Source: Frigidibacter sp. ROC022
GTDB taxonomy: Bacteria; Pseudomonadota; Alphaproteobacteria; Rhodobacterales; Rhodobacteraceae
NCBI RefSeq assembly: GCF_024723735.1
Contig: NZ_JANQDU010000004.1
Span: 124,001-188,000, forward strand
Direction of reading: 5' to 3'
DNA length: 64,000 bases
Shown here: positions 33,322 through 43,013 of the stretch, in pieces
Numbering within the stretch: the first letter of the stretch is position 1
Layout of the letters: the number at the start of each line of letters is the position of its first letter
Program-made: the position numbers and the translations under genes
The notes under the pieces: model-generated
What the model was told of the DNA's origin: nothing
What the model saw: the letters and a program-made list of their open reading frames with translations, nothing else
The model's database searches: none

Positions 33322-34290
33322 ATGAAACTCGCGGAAACGGTGACATTCGGTGGATCGGGGCTGGATCGGGCCGGGCATCTGCGCGGCGATTCCGGTGCCC
33401 AGGCGCGGCTGCTGGCCGATCCGGAGGCGCGCGTTCTGCCGATCTGGCGCGGCAAGCCACTTGTGACCGGCGAGGCGGAACTGACGGGCGGCTGGTTGCG
33501 GCCGAGCCATCCGGCGCTGCTGCCGGCACCCGATGTGCCGCCGGTGTTCCTGGGGCTGGACGAGGGCCGGCCGCGATTCACCGTCGATGTCTCGGCCTGG
33601 AACCCGGAAAGCCTGCCCGACTCTCTGGGCGCCTTCCTGGACCCGTCCGAACAGCGGCATCCCGATCTGGACGAGGACCAGCGTTTCGTCGAGCTGCGGG
33701 CCTGCATGACCCGGCTAAGCCCGCGCGAGGCCGAGTTGATCGCCACCGCCAAGGCGGTGCTGGGCTGGCATCAGAGCCATGGCTTCTGCTCGGCCTGCGG
33801 GGTGGCCTCGGAGATGACGATGGCGGGCTGGCAGCGAGACTGCCCGGCCTGCGGGACGCATCACTTCCCGCGCACCGATCCGGTGGTCATCATGCTGATC
33901 ACGCACGGCAACTCGGTGCTGCTCGGGCGCAGCCCCAACTGGCCCGAGGGGATGTATTCGCTGCTGGCGGGATTCGTGGAGCCGGGTGAGACCCTGGAGG
34001 CGGCGGTGCGCCGCGAGGTCTTCGAGGAAACCGCCGTGAAGGTCGGTTCGGTCGGCTATCTCGCGTCGCAGCCATGGCCCTTCCCGGCCAGCCTGATGTT
34101 CGGCTGCCGGGGCGAGGCGCTGACCCGGGAGATCAAGGTCGATCCCTCGGAAATCGAGGACGCGATGTGGATGACCCGCGAAGAGGTGATGCAGGCGCTG
34201 GCCGGCGAAAGCCCCCGAATGCGGGCGCCGCGGGCGGGGGCGATTGCCGGATTTCTGTTGACGATGTGGGTTGCGGACCGTTTGGAATGA
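33322..34290 (+). CDS. nudC: NAD+ diphosphatase / NADH pyrophosphatase
   Basis: A 322-residue protein: N-terminal NUDIX-like domain, a four-Cys zinc ribbon (CSACG and CPACG, about residues 156-177), then a Nudix domain with GFVEPGETLEAAVRREVFEE (Nudix box) and the downstream SQPWPFPASLMFG motif that marks NudC. It hydrolyses NAD(H) to NMN(H) and AMP and can remove NAD caps from RNA. ATG 33322 follows GGAGG. Confidence 0.96.
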   Translation: MKLAETVTFGGSGLDRAGHLRGDSGAQARLLADPEARVLPIWRGKPLVTGEAELTGGWLRPSHPALLPAPDVPPVFLGLDEGRPRFTVDVSAWNPESLPDSLGAFLDPSEQRHPDLDEDQRFVELRACMTRLSPREAELIATAKAVLGWHQSHGFCSACGVASEMTMAGWQRDCPACGTHHFPRTDPVVIMLITHGNSVLLGRSPNWPEGMYSLLAGFVEPGETLEAAVRREVFEETAVKVGSVGYLASQPWPFPASLMFGCRGEALTREIKVDPSEIEDAMWMTREEVMQALAGESPRMRAPRAGAIAGFLLTMWVADRLE

Positions 34291-34327
34291 ACCGACAGTT
34301 GCTTCGGGGCTTGGACGGGCGGAACCT

Positions 34328-34804
34328 ATGAAATTCTCGAAACGAGAGGATATCGAAGCGCCCCTGGACGTTGTGTTTCGGGCGGTCAGCGACTTCAACG
34401 CATTCGAGAGATCGGCGATGCGCCGCGGCATCGAGGTGTCGCGCCGGGACGATCTGGAACAGCCCGGCGTCGGCATGGCCTGGGATGTCCGGGCTCCGGT
34501 GCGCGGGCGGTTGCGCGACATCTCGATCCGGGTCGCGGCCTGGGCTCCGGAAACCTCGCTGGCGCTGAACGCGGATTCATCCGGCATTCTGGCCACCCTG
34601 ACGGTCGAACTGGTGGCCCTGTCGCGCAACCGCACCAGGATGCAGGTCGGGCTGGAGCTGAGAGCCGTGACGATGAGCTCGAAACTGCTGCTGCAATCGA
34701 TGAAGCTGGCGAAACATTCGCTCGACGCGCGGTTTGCCAAGCGGGTCGCGGATTTCGGGACCGAGATCGAGGGTCGCCAGACCAAGGTCGGCTGGGAGAC
34801 CTGA
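34328..34804 (+). CDS. SRPBCC/START-like family protein
   Basis: A 158-residue protein with the pattern of helix-grip proteins: KFSKREDIEAPLDVVFRAVSD at the N-terminus (ligand-binding fold entry), alternating strands, and a long C-terminal helix (LLLQSMKLAKHSLDARF). No enzyme motif is visible. It is 37 bases after nudC and may be co-transcribed. Function unknown; lipid or small hydrophobic ligand binding is typical of the fold. Confidence 0.75.
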   Translation: MKFSKREDIEAPLDVVFRAVSDFNAFERSAMRRGIEVSRRDDLEQPGVGMAWDVRAPVRGRLRDISIRVAAWAPETSLALNADSSGILATLTVELVALSRNRTRMQVGLELRAVTMSSKLLLQSMKLAKHSLDARFAKRVADFGTEIEGRQTKVGWET

Positions 34805-34819
34805 TCGACGCGCGGGTGC

Positions 34820-35653
34820 CTAATGCCGGCGGGGATCGGCGGGATAGACGCCGAGAATCCTCGTCTCGGTGGTGAAATAGCGCAGTTCTTCCAGGGCCCG
34901 GGCCACGGGGGGATCGTCGGGGTGGCCTTCGATATCGGCATAGAACTGGGTCGCGGTGAAGGTGCCGCCGACCATGTAGCTTTCCAGCTTGGTCATGTTG
35001 ACGCCGTTGGTCGCAAAGCCGCCCATCGCCTTGTAGAGCGCCGCCGGGATGTTGCGGACGTTGAAGACGAACGAGGTGATCATGCCGTGATCGCCGCGCC
35101 GGGTCATGTCGATGTCGCGGGTCATGACGAGGAACCGCGTGGTGTTGGTGTCATTGTCCTCGATATGACGTTCGAGAACCGTGAGCCCGTAGATGTCCGC
35201 CGCCAGTTCCGAGGCCAGGGCCGCCTGGCTCGGGTCGCCGCCCTGGGCCACTTCGCGGGCGGCGCGGGCATTGTCGGAACTGACCACGCCCTTGATGCCG
35301 TGCTGCTTCAGAAAGCTCGCGACCTGGGGCAGGATGACTGGATGCCCATGCGCGCACTGCACCTGGTCGGTGGTGGCGCCCGGAACCCCGAGCAGGTTCA
35401 CATGCACCCGGACAAACGCCTCGTCGATGATATGCAGCCCGCTTTTCGGCAGCAGCGAATGTACATCCGCCACCCGACCGTAGGTCGAGTTCTCCACCGC
35501 GATCATGCCGAGATCGGCCTTGCCGAGGCGCACCGCCTCGACCGCGTCCTCGAAGGTCGCGCAGGGCAGGGGTTCATACCCCGGGCGCGCGGCAATGCAG
35601 GCCTGGTGGCTGTAGGCTCCGGGCTCTCCCTGGAAGGCGATCTTTCCGGTCAT
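34820..35653 (-). CDS. pheA: Prephenate dehydratase
   Basis: A 277-residue monofunctional enzyme: IAFQGEPGAYSHQA (residues 5-18), GMIAVENSTYGRV, catalytic NTTRFLVMTR with the conserved Thr, then a C-terminal ACT domain (SFVFNVRNIPAALYKAMGGF, and NMTKLESY, the ESRP-like Phe-binding element). It converts prephenate to phenylpyruvate and is probably inhibited by phenylalanine. No chorismate mutase domain is fused. Divergent from the cytochrome c552 gene. Confidence 0.96.
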   Translation of the reverse strand: MTGKIAFQGEPGAYSHQACIAARPGYEPLPCATFEDAVEAVRLGKADLGMIAVENSTYGRVADVHSLLPKSGLHIIDEAFVRVHVNLLGVPGATTDQVQCAHGHPVILPQVASFLKQHGIKGVVSSDNARAAREVAQGGDPSQAALASELAADIYGLTVLERHIEDNDTNTTRFLVMTRDIDMTRRGDHGMITSFVFNVRNIPAALYKAMGGFATNGVNMTKLESYMVGGTFTATQFYADIEGHPDDPPVARALEELRYFTTETRILGVYPADPRRH

Positions 35654-35770
35654 ATCGGTTCCTCAAGAGCCGACCGTGGAACTTGGTCGATTGGTCGCGG
35701 GTCTTATACCTTGAAACTCCGATGGGGAAGCGGGTAGATAACCGCGGATTCGCAGCGGACGGGACGCGCA

Positions 35771-36286
35771 ATGTTCGACACCATGACCTTGACCAAAATT
35801 GTCGGCGGCTTCTGCGGCATGTTGCTGGTGTTCTTGCTTGGCAACTGGGCCGCGGAAGGCCTGTACCATGTCGGGGCCAGTGGACATGGCGATGGCGAGC
35901 ATGCCCAAGCCTATACCATAGCCGTTGAAGGCACCAAGGAAGCCGAGCCTGAAGAACCGGTTGATCTGGACGCCCTGATGGCCAGCGCAGACGCCGCGAA
36001 GGGTGCCAAGGTCTTTGCCAAGTGCAAGGCCTGTCACAAGATCGACGGCAGCAACAGCACCGGCCCGCATCTGGACGGCGTCTTCGACCGCGACATCGCC
36101 TCGGTGCCGGACTTCGGCTATTCCGATGCGCTGAAGAACCTGGACGGCCAATGGAATGTCGAGCATCTCTTTGGTTTCCTGCAGAGTCCGAAGAGCTATG
36201 CGCCGGGCACCAAGATGACCTTTGCCGGGCTGCCCAAGGAAAGCGATCGGGCGAATCTGATCGCGTATCTGGAAACGCTGAAATAG
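35771..36286 (+). CDS. cycM: Membrane-anchored cytochrome c552 (CycM type)
   Basis: A 171-residue protein: N-terminal uncleaved helix ([19 protein letters not shown]), an acidic periplasmic linker (about residues 35-70) and a class I c-type domain with CKACH haem-binding motif near residue 86 and a distal Met in [11 protein letters not shown]. It carries electrons from the bc1 complex to an aa3-type oxidase, as CycM does in Paracoccus. It is followed by a strong terminator. A TTGGTC...TATACC promoter shape lies at about 35683-35710. Confidence 0.92.
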   Translation: MFDTMTLTKIVGGFCGMLLVFLLGNWAAEGLYHVGASGHGDGEHAQAYTIAVEGTKEAEPEEPVDLDALMASADAAKGAKVFAKCKACHKIDGSNSTGPHLDGVFDRDIASVPDFGYSDALKNLDGQWNVEHLFGFLQSPKSYAPGTKMTFAGLPKESDRANLIAYLETLK

Positions 36287-36313
36287 GCGGCCCATTGCGG
36301 TACGTATCTGGAG

Positions 36314-36338
36314 GCCGCCCGTTTCGGGCGGCTTTTTT
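36314..36338 (+). terminator. Rho-independent terminator after cycM
   Basis: Eight-base stem GCCGCCCG / CGGGCGGC around TTT, followed by six T residues (36333-36338). It begins 28 bases after the cycM stop and separates it from the yejABEF operon. Confidence 0.92.
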
Positions 36339-36476
36339 CTGTTGTGTCGGCCGAACAGGGCCACGCAAAGATCACGGAAAAGCAACTTGAGTGTTCAAGC
36401 TGCGGGAAATTACCCTAATGTGTGCTGGATCAATCCCCTGCGGCGTGCCGCGGGGACGAGACCAAGGGAGATCGTG

Positions 36477-38393
36477 ATGCGTCAGGACATGTCAGCGGCA
36501 AGGGTTGCGGTCAGGGATTGGCGCAGGGCGGCAATCGGACTGACCGGAACGACAATCGCCGCGCTGGCCCTGATGACGCAGCTGGTCTTCGGGCAGGACG
36601 CCCCGGCAAAGGACCCCAACAAGATCATCAAGTCCTACGGTTATTCGACCTATGGCGAGCTGAAGTACCCTGCCGATTTCGATCATTTCGACTATGTGAA
36701 TCCAGACGCCCCCAAGGGCGGCGAGATCAGCATCTGGGCGCAGGGCACCTTCGACAATTTCAACCCCTATACCCGCAAGGGTCGCGCCGGCGCCCTGTCG
36801 ACCATCGGCTACGAGTCGCTGCTGACCGCCTCGTCGGACGAGGTTTCGGGGCAATACTGCCTGCTCTGCGAAAGCCTGGAGTATCCCGAGACCGAGGACT
36901 GGGTGATCTTTCACCTCCGGAAGGATGTGAAATTCTCCGACGGCACCCCGTTGACGGCGCATGATGTGGTCTTCAGCCATTACAAGCTGCTGGAAGAAGG
37001 ACTGCCGTCCTATGCCGAAGCGGTGCGGGCGCTGATCCCCGAGGCCGTGGCGCTGGACGACTATACGGTCAAGTTCATCTTTGCCGAAGGCGTGCCGCGC
37101 AAGGATCTGATCAGTCAGGCGGGCGGCATTCCGGTCTGGTCGAAGGCCTGGTACGAAAAGACCGGTGCGCGGCTCGACGAACCGCAGATGGAAATCTCGC
37201 CGGGCTCGGGCCCCTATGTGCTCGACAGCTACGAGATCAACCAGCGCATCGTCTACAAGCGCAACCCGAACTATTGGGGCAAGGATCTGCCGGTCAACAA
37301 GGGCCGCTTCAATTTCGACAAGATCCGGGTCGAGTATTTCGCCGACAGCGATGCCGCGATGGAGGGGTTCAAGGCCGGGGTCTATACCTTCCGGCAGGAG
37401 AACTCGTCGCTCAGCTGGGCGACCCGCTATGATTTTCCGGCGATCGACAAGGGCTGGGTGGTCAAGGAGACGCCCGAGAACGGCAATCTGCCGCCGGCCT
37501 ACGGGTTCGTCTTCAACCTGCGGCGGGAAAAGTTTCAGGACATACGGGTGCGCAAGGCCCTGGGCCTGATGTTCAACTTTTCCTGGACCAACGACACGCT
37601 GCAATACGGCCTGTTCAAGCAGCGCGAGAGCTTCTGGCAGAACTCGGCACTCGAGGCGAGGGGCGTGCCCGAGGGGCGCGAACTGGAAATCCTGGAAAGC
37701 GTCAAGGACATGCTGGAACCCGGCATCCTGACCGACGAGGCCTTCATGCCGCATGTCTCGGACGGCAGCCGGCAGTTGGATCGCCGCAACCTGCGCAAGG
37801 CTTCGCGGCTGCTGGACGAGGCCGGCTGGGAGGTCGGCCCCGACGGGATGCGGCGCAGGGACGGCAAGACGCTGGATGTGGAATTCCTGTCCTCCAGCCC
37901 GAGTTTCGACCGGATCATCAATCCCTATGTCGAGAACCTGAAACAGCTGGGCGTCAACGCGGTCTACAACCGTGTCGACCCATCGCAATACACGGCGCTG
38001 GAGCGGGATTTCCAGTGGGACATGATCTATGACGGCTACATCAACGGGCTCGAGGAAGGCATCGGCCTGACCCAGCGGTACGGCTCGGAGGGGCTGGGCG
38101 ATCTGTTCAACCCGGCCGGCTATGCCAGCGACGAGGTGGATGCCATCGCCAAGGTGGTGGTGGATGCCAAGACCGCGGAAGAGATGCAGGCCGGGGTCCG
38201 GGCCATCGACCGGATCATGCGGGCCAAGTATTTCATGGTCCCGACCTGGTATCTGGGCAACTACTGGCTGGCCTACTACGACATGTACGAGCACCCGGCC
38301 AAGCTGCCACCCTACGGTCTGGGGCAGCTGGACTGGTGGTGGTACAACGCCGACAAGGCCAAGGCGCTGGTCGCCGCTGGCGCGATCCGTTGA
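36477..38393 (+). CDS. yejA: Peptide ABC transporter substrate-binding protein YejA
   Basis: A 638-residue SBP family 5 protein with a long signal peptide (hydrophobic IGLTGTTIAALALMTQL, cleavage near residue 40). KSYGYSTYGELKYPADFDHF and YVNPDAPKGG mark the YejA subgroup; HLRKDVKFSDGTPLTAHDVVFS is the family signature. It binds oligopeptides (microcin-C-like peptides in E. coli, host peptides in Brucella). The ATG at 36477 follows GGGAG. First gene of yejABEF. Confidence 0.93.
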   Translation: MRQDMSAARVAVRDWRRAAIGLTGTTIAALALMTQLVFGQDAPAKDPNKIIKSYGYSTYGELKYPADFDHFDYVNPDAPKGGEISIWAQGTFDNFNPYTRKGRAGALSTIGYESLLTASSDEVSGQYCLLCESLEYPETEDWVIFHLRKDVKFSDGTPLTAHDVVFSHYKLLEEGLPSYAEAVRALIPEAVALDDYTVKFIFAEGVPRKDLISQAGGIPVWSKAWYEKTGARLDEPQMEISPGSGPYVLDSYEINQRIVYKRNPNYWGKDLPVNKGRFNFDKIRVEYFADSDAAMEGFKAGVYTFRQENSSLSWATRYDFPAIDKGWVVKETPENGNLPPAYGFVFNLRREKFQDIRVRKALGLMFNFSWTNDTLQYGLFKQRESFWQNSALEARGVPEGRELEILESVKDMLEPGILTDEAFMPHVSDGSRQLDRRNLRKASRLLDEAGWEVGPDGMRRRDGKTLDVEFLSSSPSFDRIINPYVENLKQLGVNAVYNRVDPSQYTALERDFQWDMIYDGYINGLEEGIGLTQRYGSEGLGDLFNPAGYASDEVDAIAKVVVDAKTAEEMQAGVRAIDRIMRAKYFMVPTWYLGNYWLAYYDMYEHPAKLPPYGLGQLDWWWYNADKAKALVAAGAIR

Positions 38394-38410
38394 TCTGGCT
38401 GGATTAGACC

Positions 38411-39499
38411 TTGGGCGCTTATATCCTTCGACGGCTGCTGTTGGTGATCCCGACGCTTCTCGGCGTGATGATCGTCAACTTCGCCCTGACCCAATTCGTC
38501 CCCGGCGGCCCGATCGAGCAGATCCTGGCCGAGATGGAGGGCAACGGCAACGTGTTCGAGAGCATCTCGGGCGGGCGTGGCGATGTCGGATTCCAGGCCG
38601 ATTCCTCATCGGACAGCGGCTATGTCGGATCGCGGGGGTTGCCCAAGGAATTCATCGAAAAGCTGAAAAAGGAATTCGGTCTCGACAAGCCGCCGCTGGA
38701 ACGCTTCCTGATGATGATGTGGAACTATATCCGCTTCGATTTCGGAGAAAGCTATTTCCGGTCGGTGTCGGTTCTGGGACTGGTCGCAGAAAAACTGCCG
38801 GTCTCCATCACGCTCGGCCTCTGGACCACCTTGCTGAGCTATCTGATCTCGATCCCGCTCGGCATCCGCAAGGCGGTCCGCGACGGGTCGAGCTTTGACA
38901 GCTGGACCTCGGCGGTGCTGGTCGCGGCCTATGCGATTCCCGGCTTCCTCTTCGCGGTCCTCTTGCTGGTGGTCTTCGCAGGCGGCTCGTATTTCCAGTG
39001 GTTCCCATTACGCGGCCTGACCTCGGACAACTGGGAAACGCTCAGCTGGCCGATGAAGATCGTCGACTATTTCTGGCACATCACCCTGCCGGTCGTGGCG
39101 CAGTCGATTGCCGGATTCACCTTCCTGACCCTGCTGACCAAGAACTCGTTCCTGGACGAAATCCGCAAGCAATACGTGATGACCGCCCGCGCCAAGGGCC
39201 TGACCGAGCGGCGGGTGCTCTATGGCCATGTGTTCCGCAATGCCATGCTGATCGTGATCGCCGGGTTCCCGTCGCTGTTCGTCAGCGTCTTCCTGGGCGG
39301 TTCGGTGATCATCGAGACCATATTCTCGCTGGATGGGCTGGGGCGGCTTGGCTATGAGGCCGCGCTTCAGCGCGACTATCCGGTGATATTCGGGACGCTG
39401 TTCTTCTTCGGTCTGATCGGTCTCGTCGTCGGCATCATCTCGGACCTCATGTATGTCGTCGTCGATCCCCGGATCGACTTCGGGACACGGGAAACCTGA
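38411..39499 (+). CDS. yejB: Peptide ABC transporter permease YejB
   Basis: A 362-residue permease. The TTG at 38411 starts [19 protein letters not shown], the typical first helix; no better ATG exists. A long periplasmic insertion (about residues 40-110) is characteristic of YejB over DppB. The C-terminal half has six helices and the EAA loop ([20 protein letters not shown]). Its TGA shares a base with the ATG of the next gene. Confidence 0.93.
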   Translation: MGAYILRRLLLVIPTLLGVMIVNFALTQFVPGGPIEQILAEMEGNGNVFESISGGRGDVGFQADSSSDSGYVGSRGLPKEFIEKLKKEFGLDKPPLERFLMMMWNYIRFDFGESYFRSVSVLGLVAEKLPVSITLGLWTTLLSYLISIPLGIRKAVRDGSSFDSWTSAVLVAAYAIPGFLFAVLLLVVFAGGSYFQWFPLRGLTSDNWETLSWPMKIVDYFWHITLPVVAQSIAGFTFLTLLTKNSFLDEIRKQYVMTARAKGLTERRVLYGHVFRNAMLIVIAGFPSLFVSVFLGGSVIIETIFSLDGLGRLGYEAALQRDYPVIFGTLFFFGLIGLVVGIISDLMYVVVDPRIDFGTRET

Positions 39500-40608
39500 T
39501 GGCAATTTCGGCACTCAACAAACGTCGCTGGCGGAATTTCAAGTCGAACCGCCGCTCGTGGTACTCGCTCTGGATCTTCCTGATCCTGTTCGGGATATCG
39601 CTCTGCGCCGAGTTCATCGCAAACGACAAGCCGATCCTGATCCAGTACAGGGGCGAGTATTTCACGCCGATCTTCCACTTCTATCCGGAAACCGCCTTCG
39701 GCGGCGACTTCAAGACCGAGGCAATCTATCGCGACCCCGAGGTGAAATGCCTGATCGTCACCGGCGGGCTGGCCGATCCCTGCTATGACGACCCCGAGGG
39801 GGTCATCGCGGATGCCCAGGACGGGGAAGTGGACGGCCAGAAGATCGAGAAGGGCTGGGCGATCTGGCCGCTCATCCCCTATGGCTATTCGCGGCCCGTC
39901 GATGTTCCGGGCGCTGCACCTTCGCCGCCGACGCGGGATAACTGGCTGGGCACCGACGATACCAAGCGCGACGTGCTGGCGCGGGTGATCTACGGCTTCC
40001 GGCTGTCGATCATCTTCACCCTGATCGTCACCACCCTGACCTCGATCGTCGGTATCGCGGCAGGCGCCGTACAGGGCTTCTTCGGTGGCTGGATCGACCT
40101 GATCTTCCAGCGAATTCTGGAGATCTGGACCGCCATCCCGCAGCTTTACGTGATCATCATCCTGTTCGCGATCCTGGGCCGAAGTTTCTGGTTGCTGGTC
40201 TTCGTGGCGGTGCTGTTCGGCTGGCCCTCGCTGGTCGGTGTCGTGCGGGCCGAGTTCCTGCGGGCGCGCAATTTCGAATATATCCGCGCCGCCCGGGCAC
40301 TGGGCGTTTCGAACAGCAGGATCATGTTCCGCCATGTCCTGCCCAATGCCATGGTCGCGACGCTGACCCTGCTGCCCTTCCTGGTCACCGGGGCCATCGG
40401 CACCCTGGCCTCGCTGGACTTCCTCGGCTTCGGCCTGCCGTCCTCGGCACCCTCGCTGGGGGAACTGACGCTGCAGGCCAAGTCCAATCTGCAGGCGCCC
40501 TGGCTTGCCTTTACCGCCTTCTTCACCTTCGCCATCATGCTGTCGCTTCTGGTCTTCATCTTCGAAGGCATCCGTGACGCCTTCGATCCCCGGAAGACGT
40601 TCAAATGA
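39499..40608 (+). CDS. yejE: Peptide ABC transporter permease YejE
   Basis: A 369-residue permease: an N-terminal helix (SLWIFLILFGISLCAEFIAND), a periplasmic domain of about 100 residues with GTDDTKRDVLARVIYG, and a BPD_transp_1 domain with EAA loop (YIRAARALGVSNSRIMFRHV). Pairs with YejB to form the channel. It overlaps yejF by ATGA. Confidence 0.93.
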   Translation: MAISALNKRRWRNFKSNRRSWYSLWIFLILFGISLCAEFIANDKPILIQYRGEYFTPIFHFYPETAFGGDFKTEAIYRDPEVKCLIVTGGLADPCYDDPEGVIADAQDGEVDGQKIEKGWAIWPLIPYGYSRPVDVPGAAPSPPTRDNWLGTDDTKRDVLARVIYGFRLSIIFTLIVTTLTSIVGIAAGAVQGFFGGWIDLIFQRILEIWTAIPQLYVIIILFAILGRSFWLLVFVAVLFGWPSLVGVVRAEFLRARNFEYIRAARALGVSNSRIMFRHVLPNAMVATLTLLPFLVTGAIGTLASLDFLGFGLPSSAPSLGELTLQAKSNLQAPWLAFTAFFTFAIMLSLLVFIFEGIRDAFDPRKTFK

Positions 40609-42191
40609 GCCGGATACTTTCGGTAAGGGATCTGACGGTCACTTTCCGTCAGGACGGCCAGTCCACCCATGCGGTCAAGGGCGTCAGCTTCGATGTCCGG
40701 TCCGGCGAGACCGTGGCGCTGGTCGGCGAGAGCGGCTCGGGCAAATCGGTGACGGCGCTCTCTACGGTATCGCTCCTGGGCGATTCGGCCGAGGTCGGCG
40801 GTTCCGTCACCTTCGAGGGCCGCGAGATGGTCGGGGCCAACGAAAAGGAACTGCGGCGCACCCGCGGCAATGACATCAGCTTCATCTTCCAGGAGCCGAT
40901 GACCAGCCTGAACCCGTTGCACACGCTCGAGAAACAGCTGGCCGAAAGCCTTCTGGTCCACCAGGGCGTGCCCAGCGGCCAGGCGCGCGGGCGGATCATC
41001 GAGCTTCTGGAACGGGTCGGCATCGACCGGCCGGAAGATCGCCTGGCGAGCTATCCGCACCAGTTGTCCGGAGGCCAGCGGCAGCGGGTGATGATCGCCA
41101 TGGCGCTGCTCAACGACCCGAAGCTGCTGATCGCGGACGAACCGACAACGGCGCTGGACGTGACCATCCAGGCGCAGATCCTCGACCTGTTGGCACAGTT
41201 GCAGAAGTCCGAAGGGATGAGCCTGCTGTTCATCACCCATGACCTCGGCATCGTCCGGCGCTTTGCCGACAGGGTCTGCGTCATGCAGCATGGGGAAATC
41301 GTCGAGCAGGGGCGGGTGGCCGAAATCTTCGATGCGCCGAAGCATCCCTATACGAAGATGCTGTTGGCCGCCGAATCCACCGGCCATCCGGCGCCGGTGC
41401 CCGAGGGCGCGAAGGAAATCCTGCGCACCGAGCATCTGAAGATCTGGTTCCCGATCCAGCGCGGGCTGCTGAAACGCACCGTCGGCCATATCAAGGCAGT
41501 GAACGACGCGACGATCTCGGTCCGCGAGGGCGAGACGCTGGGCATCGTCGGAGAGAGCGGCAGCGGCAAGACGACCCTGGCGCTTGCGGTGATGCGGCTG
41601 ATCCGTTCGGAAGGGCCGGTGGTGTTCCTGGGCCAGGACGTGCAGGGCTGGACGTCCAGGGCCCTGCGGCCCCTGCGCCGTGACATGCAGATCGTGTTTC
41701 AGGACCCGTTCGGCAGCCTCTCGCCGCGGATGACCTGTGCCGAGATCATTGCCGAGGGTCTGGGCGTGCACGGCCACGATCCCGCCCGCACCAAGGCCGA
41801 TCTGGTCTCGGAGATCATGGTCGAGGTCGGATTGGACCCGGCCACCAAGGACCGTTATCCGCACGAGTTCTCGGGCGGTCAGCGGCAGCGGATCGCGATT
41901 GCCCGGGCGATGATCCTGCGGCCCCGGCTGGTGGTGCTGGACGAGCCGACATCGGCGCTCGACATGACGGTGCAGGTGCAGATCGTCGATCTGCTCCGCA
42001 ATCTGCAGGTCCAGCACCGGCTGGGCTATCTGTTCATTTCGCATGACCTCAAGGTCGTGCGGGCGCTCAGCCACAAGGTCATGGTGATGAAGCGCGGCGA
42101 TGTGGTCGAGCAGGGCGAGGTCGGAGAGGTGTTCCAGAACCCGCGCTCGGATTACACCCGCGAACTGATGGCGGCGGCCTTCCTCAACTGA
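40605..42191 (+). CDS. yejF: Peptide ABC transporter ATPase YejF (two ATPase domains)
   Basis: A 528-residue double ATPase. First domain: GESGSGKS Walker A near residue 40, [13 protein letters not shown] signature, [12 protein letters not shown] Walker B. Second domain: GESGSGKT near 314, [14 protein letters not shown] and [12 protein letters not shown]. Both sites look intact. Powers uptake through YejBE. The operon yejABEF ends here, 21 bases before a convergent gene. Confidence 0.95.
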   Translation: MSRILSVRDLTVTFRQDGQSTHAVKGVSFDVRSGETVALVGESGSGKSVTALSTVSLLGDSAEVGGSVTFEGREMVGANEKELRRTRGNDISFIFQEPMTSLNPLHTLEKQLAESLLVHQGVPSGQARGRIIELLERVGIDRPEDRLASYPHQLSGGQRQRVMIAMALLNDPKLLIADEPTTALDVTIQAQILDLLAQLQKSEGMSLLFITHDLGIVRRFADRVCVMQHGEIVEQGRVAEIFDAPKHPYTKMLLAAESTGHPAPVPEGAKEILRTEHLKIWFPIQRGLLKRTVGHIKAVNDATISVREGETLGIVGESGSGKTTLALAVMRLIRSEGPVVFLGQDVQGWTSRALRPLRRDMQIVFQDPFGSLSPRMTCAEIIAEGLGVHGHDPARTKADLVSEIMVEVGLDPATKDRYPHEFSGGQRQRIAIARAMILRPRLVVLDEPTSALDMTVQVQIVDLLRNLQVQHRLGYLFISHDLKVVRALSHKVMVMKRGDVVEQGEVGEVFQNPRSDYTRELMAAAFLN

Positions 42192-42212
42192 AGGCCCGTC
42201 CGCGCGCCCGGA

Positions 42213-43013
42213 TCAGGTGCGGATGTAGCGGAACAGGGCAGAGGCCACCCAGCCGAGGCTGATCGCCAGCACGATCGCCAGAACGCCATAGGCCAGCGGT
42301 TGTTCGCGACTCAGTCGGAAAAGCCAGCGTTCCAGCCCGGCCTTCTGGACCTCGATCTCGGATTCATAGGCGTCCACCACTTCCCGGTCCCGGGTCAGGA
42401 AGACCCTGGTGCGGTAATTCCCCTCGACCAGGTTCGACGGCAGTTCGACGGCGGTGGAAAACAGCGTCTCCTCCGAGATTTTCACGGTGTTCGGCAGGGT
42501 CTGGTACAGGCCGCTCTCGCTGCGGATGCGGATCAGCGCATCGGTGAAGGACTGGCTGTCGCTGACCGTCGCCCCGACCGAGCGGATCGCCCGCGGGATC
42601 GAGATGCGCCAGCGCAGATCCTCGGTGTCGCTGATGACCGTGTCCCAGGGCGCCGAGGTGGCCACCGCATAGAAGCTGGGCGCGGCATCGACCTCTACCG
42701 AATCGGCGTTGACCCAGATGCCGAAGCGACGGGCCTTGCGGCGCACGGTGACGGCTGCGCTTGGCCCTTCGACGGTGACGATGACCTGCAACTTGCCCGG
42801 TGGCGGCAGTTCGGCCCGTTTTACCGCGCCGAAGATCAGCAGTTCGGTCCCGTCGAAATTGGCGGTGATCGAGATCGTGTTCTGCGATAGCCCGGCGACG
42901 ACCTGTTCACCGTCGAAGTTGACGTCGGCCTGGTCGGCCACGCCTTGCGCCGCCGCGGTCAGCGGCAACAGGAACAGGGCCCAGAGCGCGGCGGTGAAAC
43001 TGCTGCGGATCAT
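42213..43013 (-). CDS. TIGR02186-family membrane-anchored periplasmic protein
   Basis: A 266-residue protein with a signal peptide (ALWALFLLPLTAAAQG), a beta-rich periplasmic body and one C-terminal helix (PLAYGVLAIVLAISLGWVASAL), so it is a periplasmic domain tethered to the membrane. I recognise the family as TIGR02186, found beside TSUP permeases in Rhodobacterales and relatives; its biochemical role is not established. Its ATG overlaps the stop of the TSUP gene (ATGA), strong evidence that the two work together. Confidence 0.82.
   Translation of the reverse strand: MIRSSFTAALWALFLLPLTAAAQGVADQADVNFDGEQVVAGLSQNTISITANFDGTELLIFGAVKRAELPPPGKLQVIVTVEGPSAAVTVRRKARRFGIWVNADSVEVDAAPSFYAVATSAPWDTVISDTEDLRWRISIPRAIRSVGATVSDSQSFTDALIRIRSESGLYQTLPNTVKISEETLFSTAVELPSNLVEGNYRTRVFLTRDREVVDAYESEIEVQKAGLERWLFRLSREQPLAYGVLAIVLAISLGWVASALFRYIRT

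Noticed and set aside
36492-38294. Minus-strand open frame of 600 residues
   Set aside because: Shadow of yejA.
40146-42074. Minus-strand open frame of 642 residues
   Set aside because: Shadow of yejE and yejF.
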